A stretch of DNA of 64,000 bases. Origin: Paenibacillus castaneae. Lineage in GTDB: Bacteria > Bacillota > Bacilli > Paenibacillales > Paenibacillaceae. The position numbers and the translations under genes were made by a program. Positions 19,183-28,690 of the stretch are shown here, piece after piece; the first letter of the stretch is position 1; every line of letters starts with the position of its first letter. The notes beneath the pieces were generated by a model that made no database searches, was not told the DNA's origin, and saw only the letters and a list, made by a program, of their open reading frames with translations. The DNA lies in NCBI RefSeq assembly GCF_002884445.1, contig NZ_KZ614144.1, positions 5,837,920-5,901,919 on the forward strand. Direction: 5' to 3'.

Positions 19183-20442
19183 CTATTTCAAATAGCCGCT
19201 TGGGTTGACAGGCACTTCGTTCTTGCGCACTTCAAAATGCAAGTGAGGTCCTGTTGAGTTGCCTGTACTGCCGACTTCAGCAATTTTCTGGCCCTTCTTG
19301 ACCGTATCGCCTTTTTCTACTTTTATTCCGCCATTGCGGATATGGCCGTATAATGTCCACAAACCATTACCATGGTCAATGATGACGCAATTTCCGTATC
19401 CGCTCCACGTTTGTGCAACGATGACGACTCCAGCCTCGGCCGCAAAAATATCCGTTCCCTGTACGGCAGCAAAGTCTATTCCGGTATGAGTATGCTTCAA
19501 ACCGGTAATCGGATGAATCCGCGTACCAAAGCTTGAGCTTATTCGATAAGTACCCTTAATCGGCATACCCAGCTTGCCTCCGGTGTATGGATTGGCAATG
19601 CGGTTTTTCTCCGCATTCAGCTTGGACACCTTCGCAGCCAGTGCGATTAACAGCTTCTCCTGTTCAGCGCTTATGTCCTCAAGCTGCTCCAGCTCACTAT
19701 CGATCTTCTGAAGCTGGGAATCAAGCTGCTTAATATTCGAATTAAAGCTGGCAACCATTACTTCTTTTTCTTTTTCTTTCTTCATGAGATGCTCTTCATA
19801 TAGCTCCAGCTTATCATAAATCTTTTTTATTTCCGCAAGCTGTGTTTCTACTTCAGCTTTTTTGACGATGACAAGCTCTTTCTCTTGCCTCTGCTCCTCT
19901 AGAATATCGCGATCCTGCGCAAGGATGGATTGAAGCGCATCGAAGCGATCAATAAAATCAGAGAAGCTGTTCGCGCTAAGCAATACGTCCATATAAGAAA
20001 CAAATCCGTTCGTATACATAAGACGCATACGGGATTGCAGCAGCTCATCGCGCGTTTGAACTCGCTCTTCAGCTTGCTCCAGCTCTAGACCCGTTTGCAG
20101 TACTTCATCTTCCTTCACTTCAAGCTGCGCCTGCGTTTTGGTTTTGTTTATTACGACGTTATCGATTTCGGCCATCAGATTCGTAATGGATGCCAGAGCT
20201 TCCTTCTTCTTGCCTTCGATATCTATTTTCTCGTTTGCAGCCGTTTTTGCCTGCTTATGAGCAGCCTCTGCTTGCTTCTGCGCATTGGCAGCTTTTCTCT
20301 CGGCATTTTTCATTTCCTGTTTGGCTTCATCAAGCTGCTTCTTAATCTCACTTAAGGAAGCTGCTTCACCATCCGTTGGCTGTACAACAAAAACCGTTAC
20401 CATCGTAATGACTATAACCCAAATCCATCTTCTCTTTAGCAC
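19183..20442 (-). CDS. murein hydrolase activator, coiled coil plus M23 peptidase (EnvC/NlpD-like)
   Basis: Secreted protein of 419 residues: an N-terminal signal sequence (WIWVIVITMVTVFVVQ), a long charged coiled coil (about 30-260, rich in EKAEQ repeats) and a C-terminal LytM/M23 domain (about 300-419) with an intact zinc site, HTHTGIDFAA (H-x3-D) and GPHLHFEV (H-x-H). Genes of this type next to ftsEX encode a hydrolase that FtsX recruits across the membrane, like B. subtilis CwlO or E. coli EnvC; here the active-site residues are present, so it may itself cleave peptide cross-links. A GTG at 20454 directly follows the ftsX stop, but GTG 20442 has AGGTGG 8 bases upstream and is preferred. 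Confidence 0.88.
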   Translation of the reverse strand: MLKRRWIWVIVITMVTVFVVQPTDGEAASLSEIKKQLDEAKQEMKNAERKAANAQKQAEAAHKQAKTAANEKIDIEGKKKEALASITNLMAEIDNVVINKTKTQAQLEVKEDEVLQTGLELEQAEERVQTRDELLQSRMRLMYTNGFVSYMDVLLSANSFSDFIDRFDALQSILAQDRDILEEQRQEKELVIVKKAEVETQLAEIKKIYDKLELYEEHLMKKEKEKEVMVASFNSNIKQLDSQLQKIDSELEQLEDISAEQEKLLIALAAKVSKLNAEKNRIANPYTGGKLGMPIKGTYRISSSFGTRIHPITGLKHTHTGIDFAAVQGTDIFAAEAGVVIVAQTWSGYGNCVIIDHGNGLWTLYGHIRNGGIKVEKGDTVKKGQKIAEVGSTGNSTGPHLHFEVRKNEVPVNPSGYLK

Positions 20443-20454
20443 GTTCGCGTCCAC

Positions 20455-21372
20455 CTACACTTTCAGATACTTTCGTACAGAAATGGTACTGCCCCAAATA
20501 CCGATCAATGTACCGAGTCCGATGAGCAGTGTGGCGGTAAGCCAGCCGGACTCCTCTAGAGTGACAAGTTTAATCATCATGAGTGATAATCCCATTTGTG
20601 TGTACTTCACAAGCTCCGAATAACCTACCAATACAACAATAGTTGTAATAACCGAGCTTATAATGCCGATTAATGCTCCCTCTATAAAGAAGGGCCAGCG
20701 GATAAATGAATTTGTTGCGCCCACCAGCTTCATAATGCCAATCTCTCGACGCCTTGCGATAATCGTCATCTTGATCGTGTTGGAGATGAGGAACATTGCG
20801 GTTACGGCCAAACCGATTACGATTATGATTCCTATGTAACGTACGGCATTTGTAATTTTGAACAGAGTTTCTACGGTGCCTTGTCCATATTTAATCTTGC
20901 CAATCGGCGCAAGCTCATCTGCTTTGTTAATGGCATCAATTTGTTTGGCGGCTGATTCTATCGTTTGTGGATCATAAACTTCAACGGTAAAAGAATCGGG
21001 CAGTGGATTTTTCTCTTTATCATAGCCATCGAGTAAATCCTTGTTATCCTCGCCTAAGTTTTTACGAAGGATCTCAAGACCTTCTGCCTTCGATACAAAA
21101 GTTATTTTGCTTACTTCAGTCAAGTTGCCAATTTTATTTTTTAAATCAGTAATTTTCGCTTGGTCGACGTTCAGTTGTAGAAACACTCTAATTTGCACTT
21201 GGCTCTCGATTTGTGCCGCCATATGGTTGACGTTCAGTGCCAGCAGTAGAAATATACCGAGTATGAGCAGTGAGATGAAGATCGAGCTCATCGATGCGAA
21301 CGACATCCAGCCGTTTCGAATAATATTTTTGAAGCCTTCGCGCAGATGACGGAGTATTGTTCTAAGCTTCAT
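20455..21372 (-). CDS. ftsX: cell division ABC transporter permease FtsX
   Basis: Permease-like partner of FtsE that transmits ATP hydrolysis to peptidoglycan hydrolases outside the cell. The 305-residue protein has one N-terminal transmembrane helix (about 23-45), an extracellular domain, and three C-terminal helices with the FtsX/MacB signature RRREIGIMKLVGATNSFIRWPF. ATG 21372 is chosen (GGGGAG 8 bases upstream) over an upstream frame start at 21405. Its start overlaps the end of ftsE by 11 bases, so the two are translationally coupled. Confidence 0.96.
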   Translation of the reverse strand: MKLRTILRHLREGFKNIIRNGWMSFASMSSIFISLLILGIFLLLALNVNHMAAQIESQVQIRVFLQLNVDQAKITDLKNKIGNLTEVSKITFVSKAEGLEILRKNLGEDNKDLLDGYDKEKNPLPDSFTVEVYDPQTIESAAKQIDAINKADELAPIGKIKYGQGTVETLFKITNAVRYIGIIIVIGLAVTAMFLISNTIKMTIIARRREIGIMKLVGATNSFIRWPFFIEGALIGIISSVITTIVVLVGYSELVKYTQMGLSLMMIKLVTLEESGWLTATLLIGLGTLIGIWGSTISVRKYLKV

Positions 21373-22048
21373 ATCCGTACTCCCCTCTAGCTTCATCTCG
21401 AACAATATTGCCGTCCTCGATGGCGATGACCCGCTTACGCATGGAGTTTACAATATCTCTGTTATGCGTTGCCATTACGATTGTTGCGCCGCGGAAGTTG
21501 ATTTCCTCCAGCAAATTCATAATGCCTTGCGACGTTTCTGGATCAAGATTGCCCGTAGGCTCGTCCGCCACAATAACGGAGGGATTATTAACGATAGCTC
21601 GCGCAATCGATACCCGCTGCTGTTCACCGCCGGATAATTGAGAGGGCAGGCTAGCGTGTTTATGCTTCAAGCCTACAAGATCAAGCACCTCCAATGTTCG
21701 TTTTTTTATAACCCGCGTTGGCGCTTCAATAACTTCCATGGCGAAGGCAACGTTTTCAAATACGGTTAATTTGGGTAATAATCGAAAGTCTTGAAATATT
21801 ACGCCAATATTCCGCCTTACAAAAGGAATTTTTCGAGGCTTCAATTTCCCAATGTTAAATCCATTAACCGAAATCTGTCCTTTGGTTGGTACTTCCTCAC
21901 GGTATATTAATTTCATAAATGTTGATTTTCCTGCACCTGATGGACCTACTAGATAAACAAACTCATTCCGATCTATACGAACAGAAACGCCTTTTAAAGC
22001 GTGTGTTCCATCGATGTACGTTTTCCATATGTCTTGCATTTCAATCAC
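21362..22048 (-). CDS. ftsE: cell division ATP-binding protein FtsE
   Basis: ABC ATPase of 228 residues: Walker A GPSGAGKS (35-42), signature LSGGEQQRVSIARA, Walker B VIVADEPTGNLD and the H-loop MATHNRD. It powers FtsX to switch on the peptidoglycan hydrolase encoded just downstream. GTG start at 22048 with AGGA 9 bases upstream; an ATG three codons in is the alternative. The gap to the divergent VanW gene (22049-22293) must hold promoters for both directions, but none is clear. Confidence 0.96.
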   Translation of the reverse strand: MIEMQDIWKTYIDGTHALKGVSVRIDRNEFVYLVGPSGAGKSTFMKLIYREEVPTKGQISVNGFNIGKLKPRKIPFVRRNIGVIFQDFRLLPKLTVFENVAFAMEVIEAPTRVIKKRTLEVLDLVGLKHKHASLPSQLSGGEQQRVSIARAIVNNPSVIVADEPTGNLDPETSQGIMNLLEEINFRGATIVMATHNRDIVNSMRKRVIAIEDGNIVRDEARGEYGYEA

Positions 22049-22293
22049 ATTATCACATCCTGTTTATAGTCAGTACTAGTATTTCGACAGTTTGCGCTGA
22101 ATTCCTTCATAAGGAGATGGCTTTCTTCATTTTTCACAAATCTCATAATTGGAAGGATTGTCGAATCAGCCTCCAGTAAACCAATAGGCAATATGACAGA
22201 GCAAGTCGCATATACATGTAGAACTGTCTCTTGTCATTGCGCTGGAAGGAGTGATTCGTTATCGCTAAACGGATTCATATTGGAATTATCGCC

Positions 22294-23691
22294 ATGGCTG
22301 CTCTGCTGCTTGCAGCTGCTGTCGGCTGGGGTATTGTGTATAATTACGCCAATCAAAAAACGGTTCCAGACGAGGTAATAGCAGGAGGCATTCCCATCGG
22401 AGGCCTGAGGGTTGATGCAGCATTAGAGCAGCTCGAAAATATTGAAAACTCACTGCAGCAGCGGACCATTACGATACACGCAACCGCTGCAGCGACCGAT
22501 AGCAAGCAGTGGACCGTCAGCGAGCTTGGATATAAGGCTTCATTCTCCGACATTCGCAAAGCTTTGCAAAAATTAGATGAAGGAAATATGTGGGATCGCG
22601 CTGTCTATCGCTATCATTTCCAGCCATCCTATACGCTGTCGCAAACCTGGAATCGTGATGCCTTTACGGCTGCCGTTCGCAAGCAATGGAGCTGGATTGA
22701 AAAAAGCGAAACAAAAAACGCGTCATTTACCATTACCGACGAGGATGAAGTGGTCTACGAGCCTCATTCGGATGCTTTCCGCCTTGATGTCGGGACGCTG
22801 GCAAAAGAGGTCAATGATTGGGTTGTTCTTAAGGAGGAGCAAATTTCAAAGCCAATAGAGAAGTCATATAAAGCAGAACTGCCCATTGCTATTATTCATC
22901 CGGAGATTACGCTCGAGAAACTGAAGGATGAAGGCATTGACCGTAAAATTATGGAGTTCTCCACCGATTTCCGAACGAGCGCAGAGGGCCGTGCCCATAA
23001 CGTTACGGTCACAGCCGAATCACTTAATAACTGGCATCTCGCTCCAGACGAAGTATTCGACTACAGCAAGCTGATCGCCCGTACAGAAGAGCTGTATGAC
23101 TATCGAGAAGCTCCCGTTATTTTAAACGGAAAGCTGGTGCCCGGAATCGGCGGCGGTATATGCCAAGTATCCAGCACCCTTTATAATGCTATTTTGCGAG
23201 CAGGACTTGAGATCGTGGAACGCCGCAACCATTCCTTGCCTGTTGCTTATTTACCGATCGGCCAGGATGCCACCTACGCAGGCGGCGTCATAAATTTTCG
23301 CTTTAAAAATACGACAGGCAAGCATATGATCATACGCACCGAGGTTAAGGATCGTAAGCTGACGATTAAACTCTTCGGTACGATGGATGCAAATGACCGC
23401 TATGATATTGAATCCTTTACGACCAAAACGATTGAGCCCACCGTGCAAGAAACGATAAATGCCAATCTTTCCCCCGGCCAGAAGGTCACCGTTCAGAAGG
23501 GCAAGCAGGGCTTTGTCGTCGAAACCTACCGTACATTTGTGCAGGACGGCAAAACGATATCGCGTAATCGTATATCCAAGGATACGTATAAGGCGCAGCC
23601 AACCATTATTGAGGTTGGCCCGATGGTGGGCGGCCCTTCCGCAACGCCAACACCACCTCCGAAGGAGCGATTGCTCGAGGATGGTGTTTAG
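22294..23691 (+). CDS. VanW/YoaR-type cell-wall protein
   Basis: The C-terminal half carries the VanW domain (NGKLVPGIGGGICQVSSTLY, then RNHSLPVAYLPIGQDATY and GVINFRFKN), preceded by a peptidoglycan-binding-like domain and an N-terminal membrane anchor (AALLLAAAVGWGIVYNY). The last 30 residues are proline/threonine-rich. VanW-domain proteins are envelope proteins of unknown mechanism; VanW itself accompanies some vancomycin-resistance clusters, but no van genes are here, so resistance is not implied. The given start is the first ATG. A strong AAGGAG (22246-22251) lies about 40 bases earlier, in front of in-frame GTT and ATC codons, so the true protein may begin 11-12 residues upstream at a non-standard codon. 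Confidence 0.85.
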   Translation: MAALLLAAAVGWGIVYNYANQKTVPDEVIAGGIPIGGLRVDAALEQLENIENSLQQRTITIHATAAATDSKQWTVSELGYKASFSDIRKALQKLDEGNMWDRAVYRYHFQPSYTLSQTWNRDAFTAAVRKQWSWIEKSETKNASFTITDEDEVVYEPHSDAFRLDVGTLAKEVNDWVVLKEEQISKPIEKSYKAELPIAIIHPEITLEKLKDEGIDRKIMEFSTDFRTSAEGRAHNVTVTAESLNNWHLAPDEVFDYSKLIARTEELYDYREAPVILNGKLVPGIGGGICQVSSTLYNAILRAGLEIVERRNHSLPVAYLPIGQDATYAGGVINFRFKNTTGKHMIIRTEVKDRKLTIKLFGTMDANDRYDIESFTTKTIEPTVQETINANLSPGQKVTVQKGKQGFVVETYRTFVQDGKTISRNRISKDTYKAQPTIIEVGPMVGGPSATPTPPPKERLLEDGV

Positions 23692-23702
23692 CATTCCAAC
23701 AG

Positions 23703-23745
23703 AAAAGCCCAGCAAACAGTCTGATAGACTGCTTGCTGGGCTTTT
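23703..23745. terminator. two-way terminator between VanW gene and argH
   Basis: AAAAGCCCAGCAAaCAGTC pairs with GACTGCTTGCTGGGCTTTT (18 pairs) with A and T runs on either side, so it can serve both convergent units. Confidence 0.92.
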
Positions 23746-23761
23746 GTACATTCATATTATC

Positions 23762-25177
23762 TTATCTGCTGCGTTCCAAATATTCCGTTACCCAGGCTGC
23801 CGTATTCTCCAGCGCTAGTTCAGCGCGGCCTATAGCATCCTGTACTTGCGGTTTCGCAGTACCGCCGTATACATTGCGCGCATTAACAACCTGCTCCGGT
23901 TGAAGCACCGCGTATATGCGGTCATCGAACAAGGATGAGAATTGCTTGAACTCCTCAAGCGTCAGATCCAGCAAGTATTTGTTCTGCTCGATGCAGTACA
24001 AGACCGTTTTGCCGATAACCTCATGCGCTTGACGGAAAGGAAGTCCTTTGCCAACTAGGAAATCGGCAATATCGGTTGCATTCGAGAAGTCTTGGTTGAC
24101 CGCTTGACGCATCCGTTCCTTGTTCACCTTCATCGTAGCGATCATTGGCGCAAACAGCTGAAGCGCCCCTTGCAGTGTCTTCACCGTATCGAACATGCCT
24201 TCTTTGTCTTCCTGCATGTCCTTATTGTAGGCAAGCGGCAAAGATTTAAGGACAGTCAGCAAGCCAACAAGATCGCCGTAGACCCGTCCGGTCTTGCCGC
24301 GTACAAGCTCAGGAACGTCCGGATTTTTCTTCTGAGGCATAATGCTGCTTCCTGTGCAGAATGCATCATCCAGCTCGACAAAATGAAATTCAGTGCTCGA
24401 CCAAAGAATAAGCTCCTCGCTAAGGCGCGATAGATGCATCATAATGATCGAAGCGTCTGCCAGAAACTCAACGATAAAGTCACGGTCGCTCACCGCGTCC
24501 AGACTGTTCTCGTATACACGGTCAAATTTAAGCTGGCTCGCAACGAAGTGGCGATCGATTGGGAACGTCGTTCCCGCAAGTGCGCCCGCTCCGAGCGGAA
24601 GCACATTGATGCGCTTGTAGCTGTCCTGCAGACGCTCAATATCGCGTCCGAACATCGATACGTAAGCCATCAAATGATGCGCGAACAAAATCGGCTGAGC
24701 ACGCTGCAAATGCGTATAGCCAGGTACAATCGTATCTAAATTGTCCTTGGCTTGACCAATAAGCGCCAATTGCAGCTTATACAGCATGTCAACGAACTCA
24801 ACTACGCGCTTGCGCAGCCATAAATGCATGTCCGTTGCTACTTGGTCGTTGCGGCTGCGGCCTGTATGCAGCTTGCCGCCAACTGAACCGACATCGTCGA
24901 TCAATGTTTTCTCGATATTCATATGAATATCCTCGTCACCGATCGAGAATTCGATATCATCGCGTTTGATGCGTTGAAGCACGCGGTGCAGGCCGTCTTT
25001 AATTTTGTCGACATCGTCGGCAGGCAGGATACCCTGCTTGCCGAGCATCGTCACATGCGCCAAGCTGCCTTGAACGTCTTCTTCGGCAAGCTCTTTATCG
25101 AACATAATCGAAGCTGTATATTCCTCAACCAATTGGTCCGTTTTTTTCGTAAAACGTCCGCCCCATAATTTACTCAC
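23762..25177 (-). CDS. argH: argininosuccinate lyase
   Basis: Splits argininosuccinate into arginine and fumarate, the last step of arginine synthesis. The 471-residue protein belongs to the fumarase/aspartase superfamily, with the signature GSSIMPQKKNPDVPELVRG containing the catalytic-loop serine, THLQRAQPILFAHH with the catalytic histidine, and HTGRSRNDQVATD near residue 110. Last gene of the arginine operon, 26 bases behind argG, with a strong terminator after it. Confidence 0.98.
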   Translation of the reverse strand: MSKLWGGRFTKKTDQLVEEYTASIMFDKELAEEDVQGSLAHVTMLGKQGILPADDVDKIKDGLHRVLQRIKRDDIEFSIGDEDIHMNIEKTLIDDVGSVGGKLHTGRSRNDQVATDMHLWLRKRVVEFVDMLYKLQLALIGQAKDNLDTIVPGYTHLQRAQPILFAHHLMAYVSMFGRDIERLQDSYKRINVLPLGAGALAGTTFPIDRHFVASQLKFDRVYENSLDAVSDRDFIVEFLADASIIMMHLSRLSEELILWSSTEFHFVELDDAFCTGSSIMPQKKNPDVPELVRGKTGRVYGDLVGLLTVLKSLPLAYNKDMQEDKEGMFDTVKTLQGALQLFAPMIATMKVNKERMRQAVNQDFSNATDIADFLVGKGLPFRQAHEVIGKTVLYCIEQNKYLLDLTLEEFKQFSSLFDDRIYAVLQPEQVVNARNVYGGTAKPQVQDAIGRAELALENTAAWVTEYLERSR

Positions 25178-25203
25178 TAGTTCGTTACACTCCCTTGTAA
25201 AGC

Positions 25204-26433
25204 TTACTTGTTCGTTACTGCGGATGATACTTTCAAACGCAAAGCGTTCAGGCGAATAAAGCCGGTTGCATCGCCTTGATCGTATGCTTGTGACGGATCT
25301 GCTTCCATTGTTGCGATATCCGGGTTATATAGGCTGACAGGGCTTTGTACGCCTGCTCCGATTACATTGCCTTTGTAAAGCTTCAAGCGAACTACGCCGC
25401 TCACATTTTTCTGTGATTCAGTAACTAGCGCTTGCAGGGCAAGACGCTCCGGCGCGAACCAGAAGCCGTTATATACAAGCTGGCTGTATTTCGCGATCAA
25501 GGAGTCGCGAAGGTGCATAACCTCGCGGTCCATTGTTAAGGATTCCATTTTGCGGTGAGCAGTAAATAGGATGGTTCCGCCTGGTGTCTCGTATACGCCG
25601 CGGCTCTTCATGCCGACGAAACGGTTCTCTACCATGTCAACGCGTCCGATGCCGTGCTTGCCGCCAAGCTCATTCAGCGTATCCATAACTTCCAATGGGC
25701 TGAGCTCTTTGCCGTTAATTGCCGTACAATTGCCTTCTGCAAAAGTAAGCTCAACATATTCCGCTTTGTCCGGCGCATTCTCTGGAGATACGCTCAGCAC
25801 GTACATGCTCTCGTTCTCCTCGGAGCTTGGATCGAACCAAGGATCTTCAAGCATACCGCTCTCGAAGCTGATATGCAGCAAATTGCGGTCAGTTGAATAT
25901 GGCTTAGCTGCGGACGCTGTTACAGGGATATTGTGTTTCTCTGCATATGCGATCATTTCAGCGCGGCCTGGGAACTCCTCGCGGAATGCTTCAAGGCGCC
26001 AAGGCGCGATAACACCGATCTCTGGTGCAAGTGCAGCAGCCGTAAGCTCGAAACGAACCTGGTCATTGCCCTTGCCTGTTGCGCCGTGTGCAATGTAAGC
26101 AGCGCCTTCCGCGCGTGCGATATCGACCATACGCTTTGCGATAAGCGGACGAGCGATTGATGTGCCGAGCAGGTATTGGCCCTCATACAGGGTACCAGCT
26201 TGGAACATCGGGTAGATGAAGTCGCTTGCGAATTCATCGCGAAGATCATCAATATATACTTTGGATGCGCCTGTTGCGAGTGCTTTCGCTTCCAAGCCGT
26301 CAAGCTCATCCTTTTGCCCGATATCTGCTGTAAAAGCGATAATTTCTGCGTCATACGTTTCTTTCAACCATTTGAGAATAACTGAAGTATCCAGGCCGCC
26401 CGAATAGGCGAGCACGATTTTTTCTTTTGCCAT
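25204..26433 (-). CDS. argG: argininosuccinate synthase
   Basis: Joins citrulline and aspartate using ATP. The 409-residue protein begins with the PP-loop ATP site AYSGGLDTS (9-17), and also carries the family motif GATGKGNDQVRFE and EEFPGR. It starts 47 bases after the argF stop codon and is part of the arginine operon. Confidence 0.98.
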   Translation of the reverse strand: MAKEKIVLAYSGGLDTSVILKWLKETYDAEIIAFTADIGQKDELDGLEAKALATGASKVYIDDLRDEFASDFIYPMFQAGTLYEGQYLLGTSIARPLIAKRMVDIARAEGAAYIAHGATGKGNDQVRFELTAAALAPEIGVIAPWRLEAFREEFPGRAEMIAYAEKHNIPVTASAAKPYSTDRNLLHISFESGMLEDPWFDPSSEENESMYVLSVSPENAPDKAEYVELTFAEGNCTAINGKELSPLEVMDTLNELGGKHGIGRVDMVENRFVGMKSRGVYETPGGTILFTAHRKMESLTMDREVMHLRDSLIAKYSQLVYNGFWFAPERLALQALVTESQKNVSGVVRLKLYKGNVIGAGVQSPVSLYNPDIATMEADPSQAYDQGDATGFIRLNALRLKVSSAVTNK

Positions 26434-26480
26434 AGTTGTGTTTACTTCCCTTCGAATGTAATTATATTTGGAATGAACGC

Positions 26481-27440
26481 TTAGGACATGATAGCGGCCA
26501 TGATCGCTTTTTGCGCATGAAGACGGTTTTCGGCTTGATCAAAAATGATCGAACGCTTGCCATCGATAACACCCTCGCTCACTTCTTCGCCGCGATGTGC
26601 AGGCAAGCAGTGCATGAATAGATAGTCCTTCTTCGCATATTTCGTTAAAGCCTCATTCACTTGATAAGCGGCAAAAGCAACCTCGCGTTCCTTCTGCTCT
26701 GCTTCTTGGCCCATGCTCGCCCATACGTCTGTATATACGATATCGGCATCCGCAATTGCTTCTTTAGGATCGCGGCAAATGTGAATTTGCGAGCCAGTCT
26801 CAGCAGCATGATCCTTCGTTTGCTGAATAATATCCGCATCCGGCTCATAACCCTCAGGAGTTGCAACGGACATATGAAGACCAAGCTTCGCTGCACCCAT
26901 CAACAGAGAATGAGTCATGTTATTGCCATCGCCGATATATGCAATTTTTAAACCTTCCAAACGTCCCTTTTGCTCCAGAATCGTTTGGTAATCCGCAAGC
27001 GCTTGGCATGGATGCGATAGATCCGTCAAACCATTAATAACCGGAATTGTCGCTCCACGAGCAAGCTCAACCACTTTGCGATGTGCAAATGTACGAATCA
27101 TAATGCCATCGAGGTAACGGGAAAGCGTCTGCGCTGTATCCCAGATCGTCTCACCGCGGCCGATTTGCAAATCATTGCCGCTTAGAAACAGCCCTTGGCC
27201 GCCAAGCTGATACATCCCAACTTCGAACGAAACGCGCGTACGTGTCGAAGATTTCTCAAAAATCATGCCAAGTGTCTTACCTTTTAGAATATGGTGAGTT
27301 TCGCCTGCTTTTTGTTTTTGCTTAAGATCAATAGCTAGGTCGATCAAGTAACGAATTTCTTCTGGCTTAAAATCAACCAGCATTAGAAAATCGCGCCCTT
27401 TGAGACTAATTGCGAGTTCCTCATTTACAGTTCCTTGCAT
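26481..27440 (-). CDS. argF: ornithine carbamoyltransferase
   Basis: Transfers the carbamoyl group from carbamoyl phosphate to ornithine, giving citrulline. The 319-residue protein has the carbamoyl-phosphate motif SSTRTR, HPCQALAD, and the ornithine-binding HCLPAHRGEEV. It is the anabolic form by context: between argD and argG, with no arcA or arcC nearby. Carbamoyl phosphate synthase genes are not in this window and must be supplied from elsewhere. Confidence 0.97.
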   Translation of the reverse strand: MQGTVNEELAISLKGRDFLMLVDFKPEEIRYLIDLAIDLKQKQKAGETHHILKGKTLGMIFEKSSTRTRVSFEVGMYQLGGQGLFLSGNDLQIGRGETIWDTAQTLSRYLDGIMIRTFAHRKVVELARGATIPVINGLTDLSHPCQALADYQTILEQKGRLEGLKIAYIGDGNNMTHSLLMGAAKLGLHMSVATPEGYEPDADIIQQTKDHAAETGSQIHICRDPKEAIADADIVYTDVWASMGQEAEQKEREVAFAAYQVNEALTKYAKKDYLFMHCLPAHRGEEVSEGVIDGKRSIIFDQAENRLHAQKAIMAAIMS

Positions 27441-27488
27441 AATAACGTCCTCCTTCAGTTTGAAGCCTATACCTCTTTATCTTAAAAG

Positions 27489-28685
27489 CTACAGGCTCTT
27501 AGCCTCTAGCAGCTCCGTAATAATACTTACAGCTGTATCTATCTCTTCCTTCGTAACAAGCAAATTCGGCAGCAGTCGAATGACGTTCGGCCCTGCAGAA
27601 ATAACAATGAGACCGCGCTCCTGCGCCGCATTCAGAATCTCGGCTATCGGTCCAGCGCATTCAATTCCTACGAGCAGGCCAAGTCCGCGCACCTCTTGGA
27701 CAAAAGCATTGCCTTCCAGCTTCTCGCGAAGCTGAGCCATTAAATAGTCGCCCTGCTGCGCCGCTCGCGCGGACAGGTCATCACCGACAATCGTCTCCAG
27801 TGTCGCTTTCACAACAGCTGTCGCAATCGGCGTGCCTCCGAATGTTGAGCCATGGCTACCAGCAGTGAAGCCTTCGCGAAGCTTCTCCTTCGCTGCCATT
27901 GCACCAACAGGGAAGCCGCTGCCAAGCCCCTTGGCCATTGTGAATATGTCTGGCTCGATGCCGTAATGCTCATATGCGAACAGCTTGCCCGTACGTCCCA
28001 TGCCCGTCTGAATTTCATCGACGATGAGCAGTATGCCCTGCTGCTCGCAAAGAGCAGCCAGTTCCTTCATGTAAGCAGGATCAACCGGATGAATGCCGCC
28101 TTCCGCCTGTACCATCTCCAGCATGACAGCCGCGGTCTTATCGGTAACGGCTGCCTTCAGCGCATCCAGATCATTCAAAGGAATGGTCTTGAATCCTTCT
28201 GGCAAAGGCAGGAAGCCTTCCTTCACTTTAGCTTGACCTGTTGCCGTAAGCGTCGCAAGCGTACGCCCGTGGAAAGACTGCTCAAAGGTAATAATTTCAT
28301 AACGCCCATTGTTCAAAACCTTCTGATTATAGCGACGGGCCAGCTTAATAGCTGCTTCATTCGCTTCAGCACCTGAGTTGCAGAAAAATACTGCGTCTGC
28401 GCAGCTGTTATCGGTAATGAGCTTCGCTGCTTCCGCTTGATTCGGAATGTGGAACAAATTCGAAACATGCCACAGCTCATCCAGCTGCTTAATCAGCGCC
28501 GCTTTAATTTGCTTGGGAGCATGCCCTAAGTTTGTTACCGCAATGCCGCTCATAAAATCTAAATACTTCTTTCCTTGATCATCCCAAAGCCAGCTTCCAT
28601 CCCCTTTAACCAAAGCTACTGGATATCTCGCATAGGTTGGAAACAGGGATTGGTCAGCTGCTGCTGCCGTATTTGTCTCGCTCAT
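27489..28685 (-). CDS. argD: acetylornithine aminotransferase
   Basis: PLP-dependent class-III aminotransferase making N-acetylornithine from N-acetylglutamate semialdehyde. The 398-residue protein shows the PLP lysine in TMAKGLGSGFPVGAM, the cofactor aspartate in LIVDEIQTGMGRTG, and FCNSGAEANEAAIKLAR. Five bases behind argB. Enzymes of this class can also act in lysine synthesis. Confidence 0.96.
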   Translation of the reverse strand: MSETNTAAAADQSLFPTYARYPVALVKGDGSWLWDDQGKKYLDFMSGIAVTNLGHAPKQIKAALIKQLDELWHVSNLFHIPNQAEAAKLITDNSCADAVFFCNSGAEANEAAIKLARRYNQKVLNNGRYEIITFEQSFHGRTLATLTATGQAKVKEGFLPLPEGFKTIPLNDLDALKAAVTDKTAAVMLEMVQAEGGIHPVDPAYMKELAALCEQQGILLIVDEIQTGMGRTGKLFAYEHYGIEPDIFTMAKGLGSGFPVGAMAAKEKLREGFTAGSHGSTFGGTPIATAVVKATLETIVGDDLSARAAQQGDYLMAQLREKLEGNAFVQEVRGLGLLVGIECAGPIAEILNAAQERGLIVISAGPNVIRLLPNLLVTKEEIDTAVSIITELLEAKSL

Positions 28686-28690
28686 TGCCC

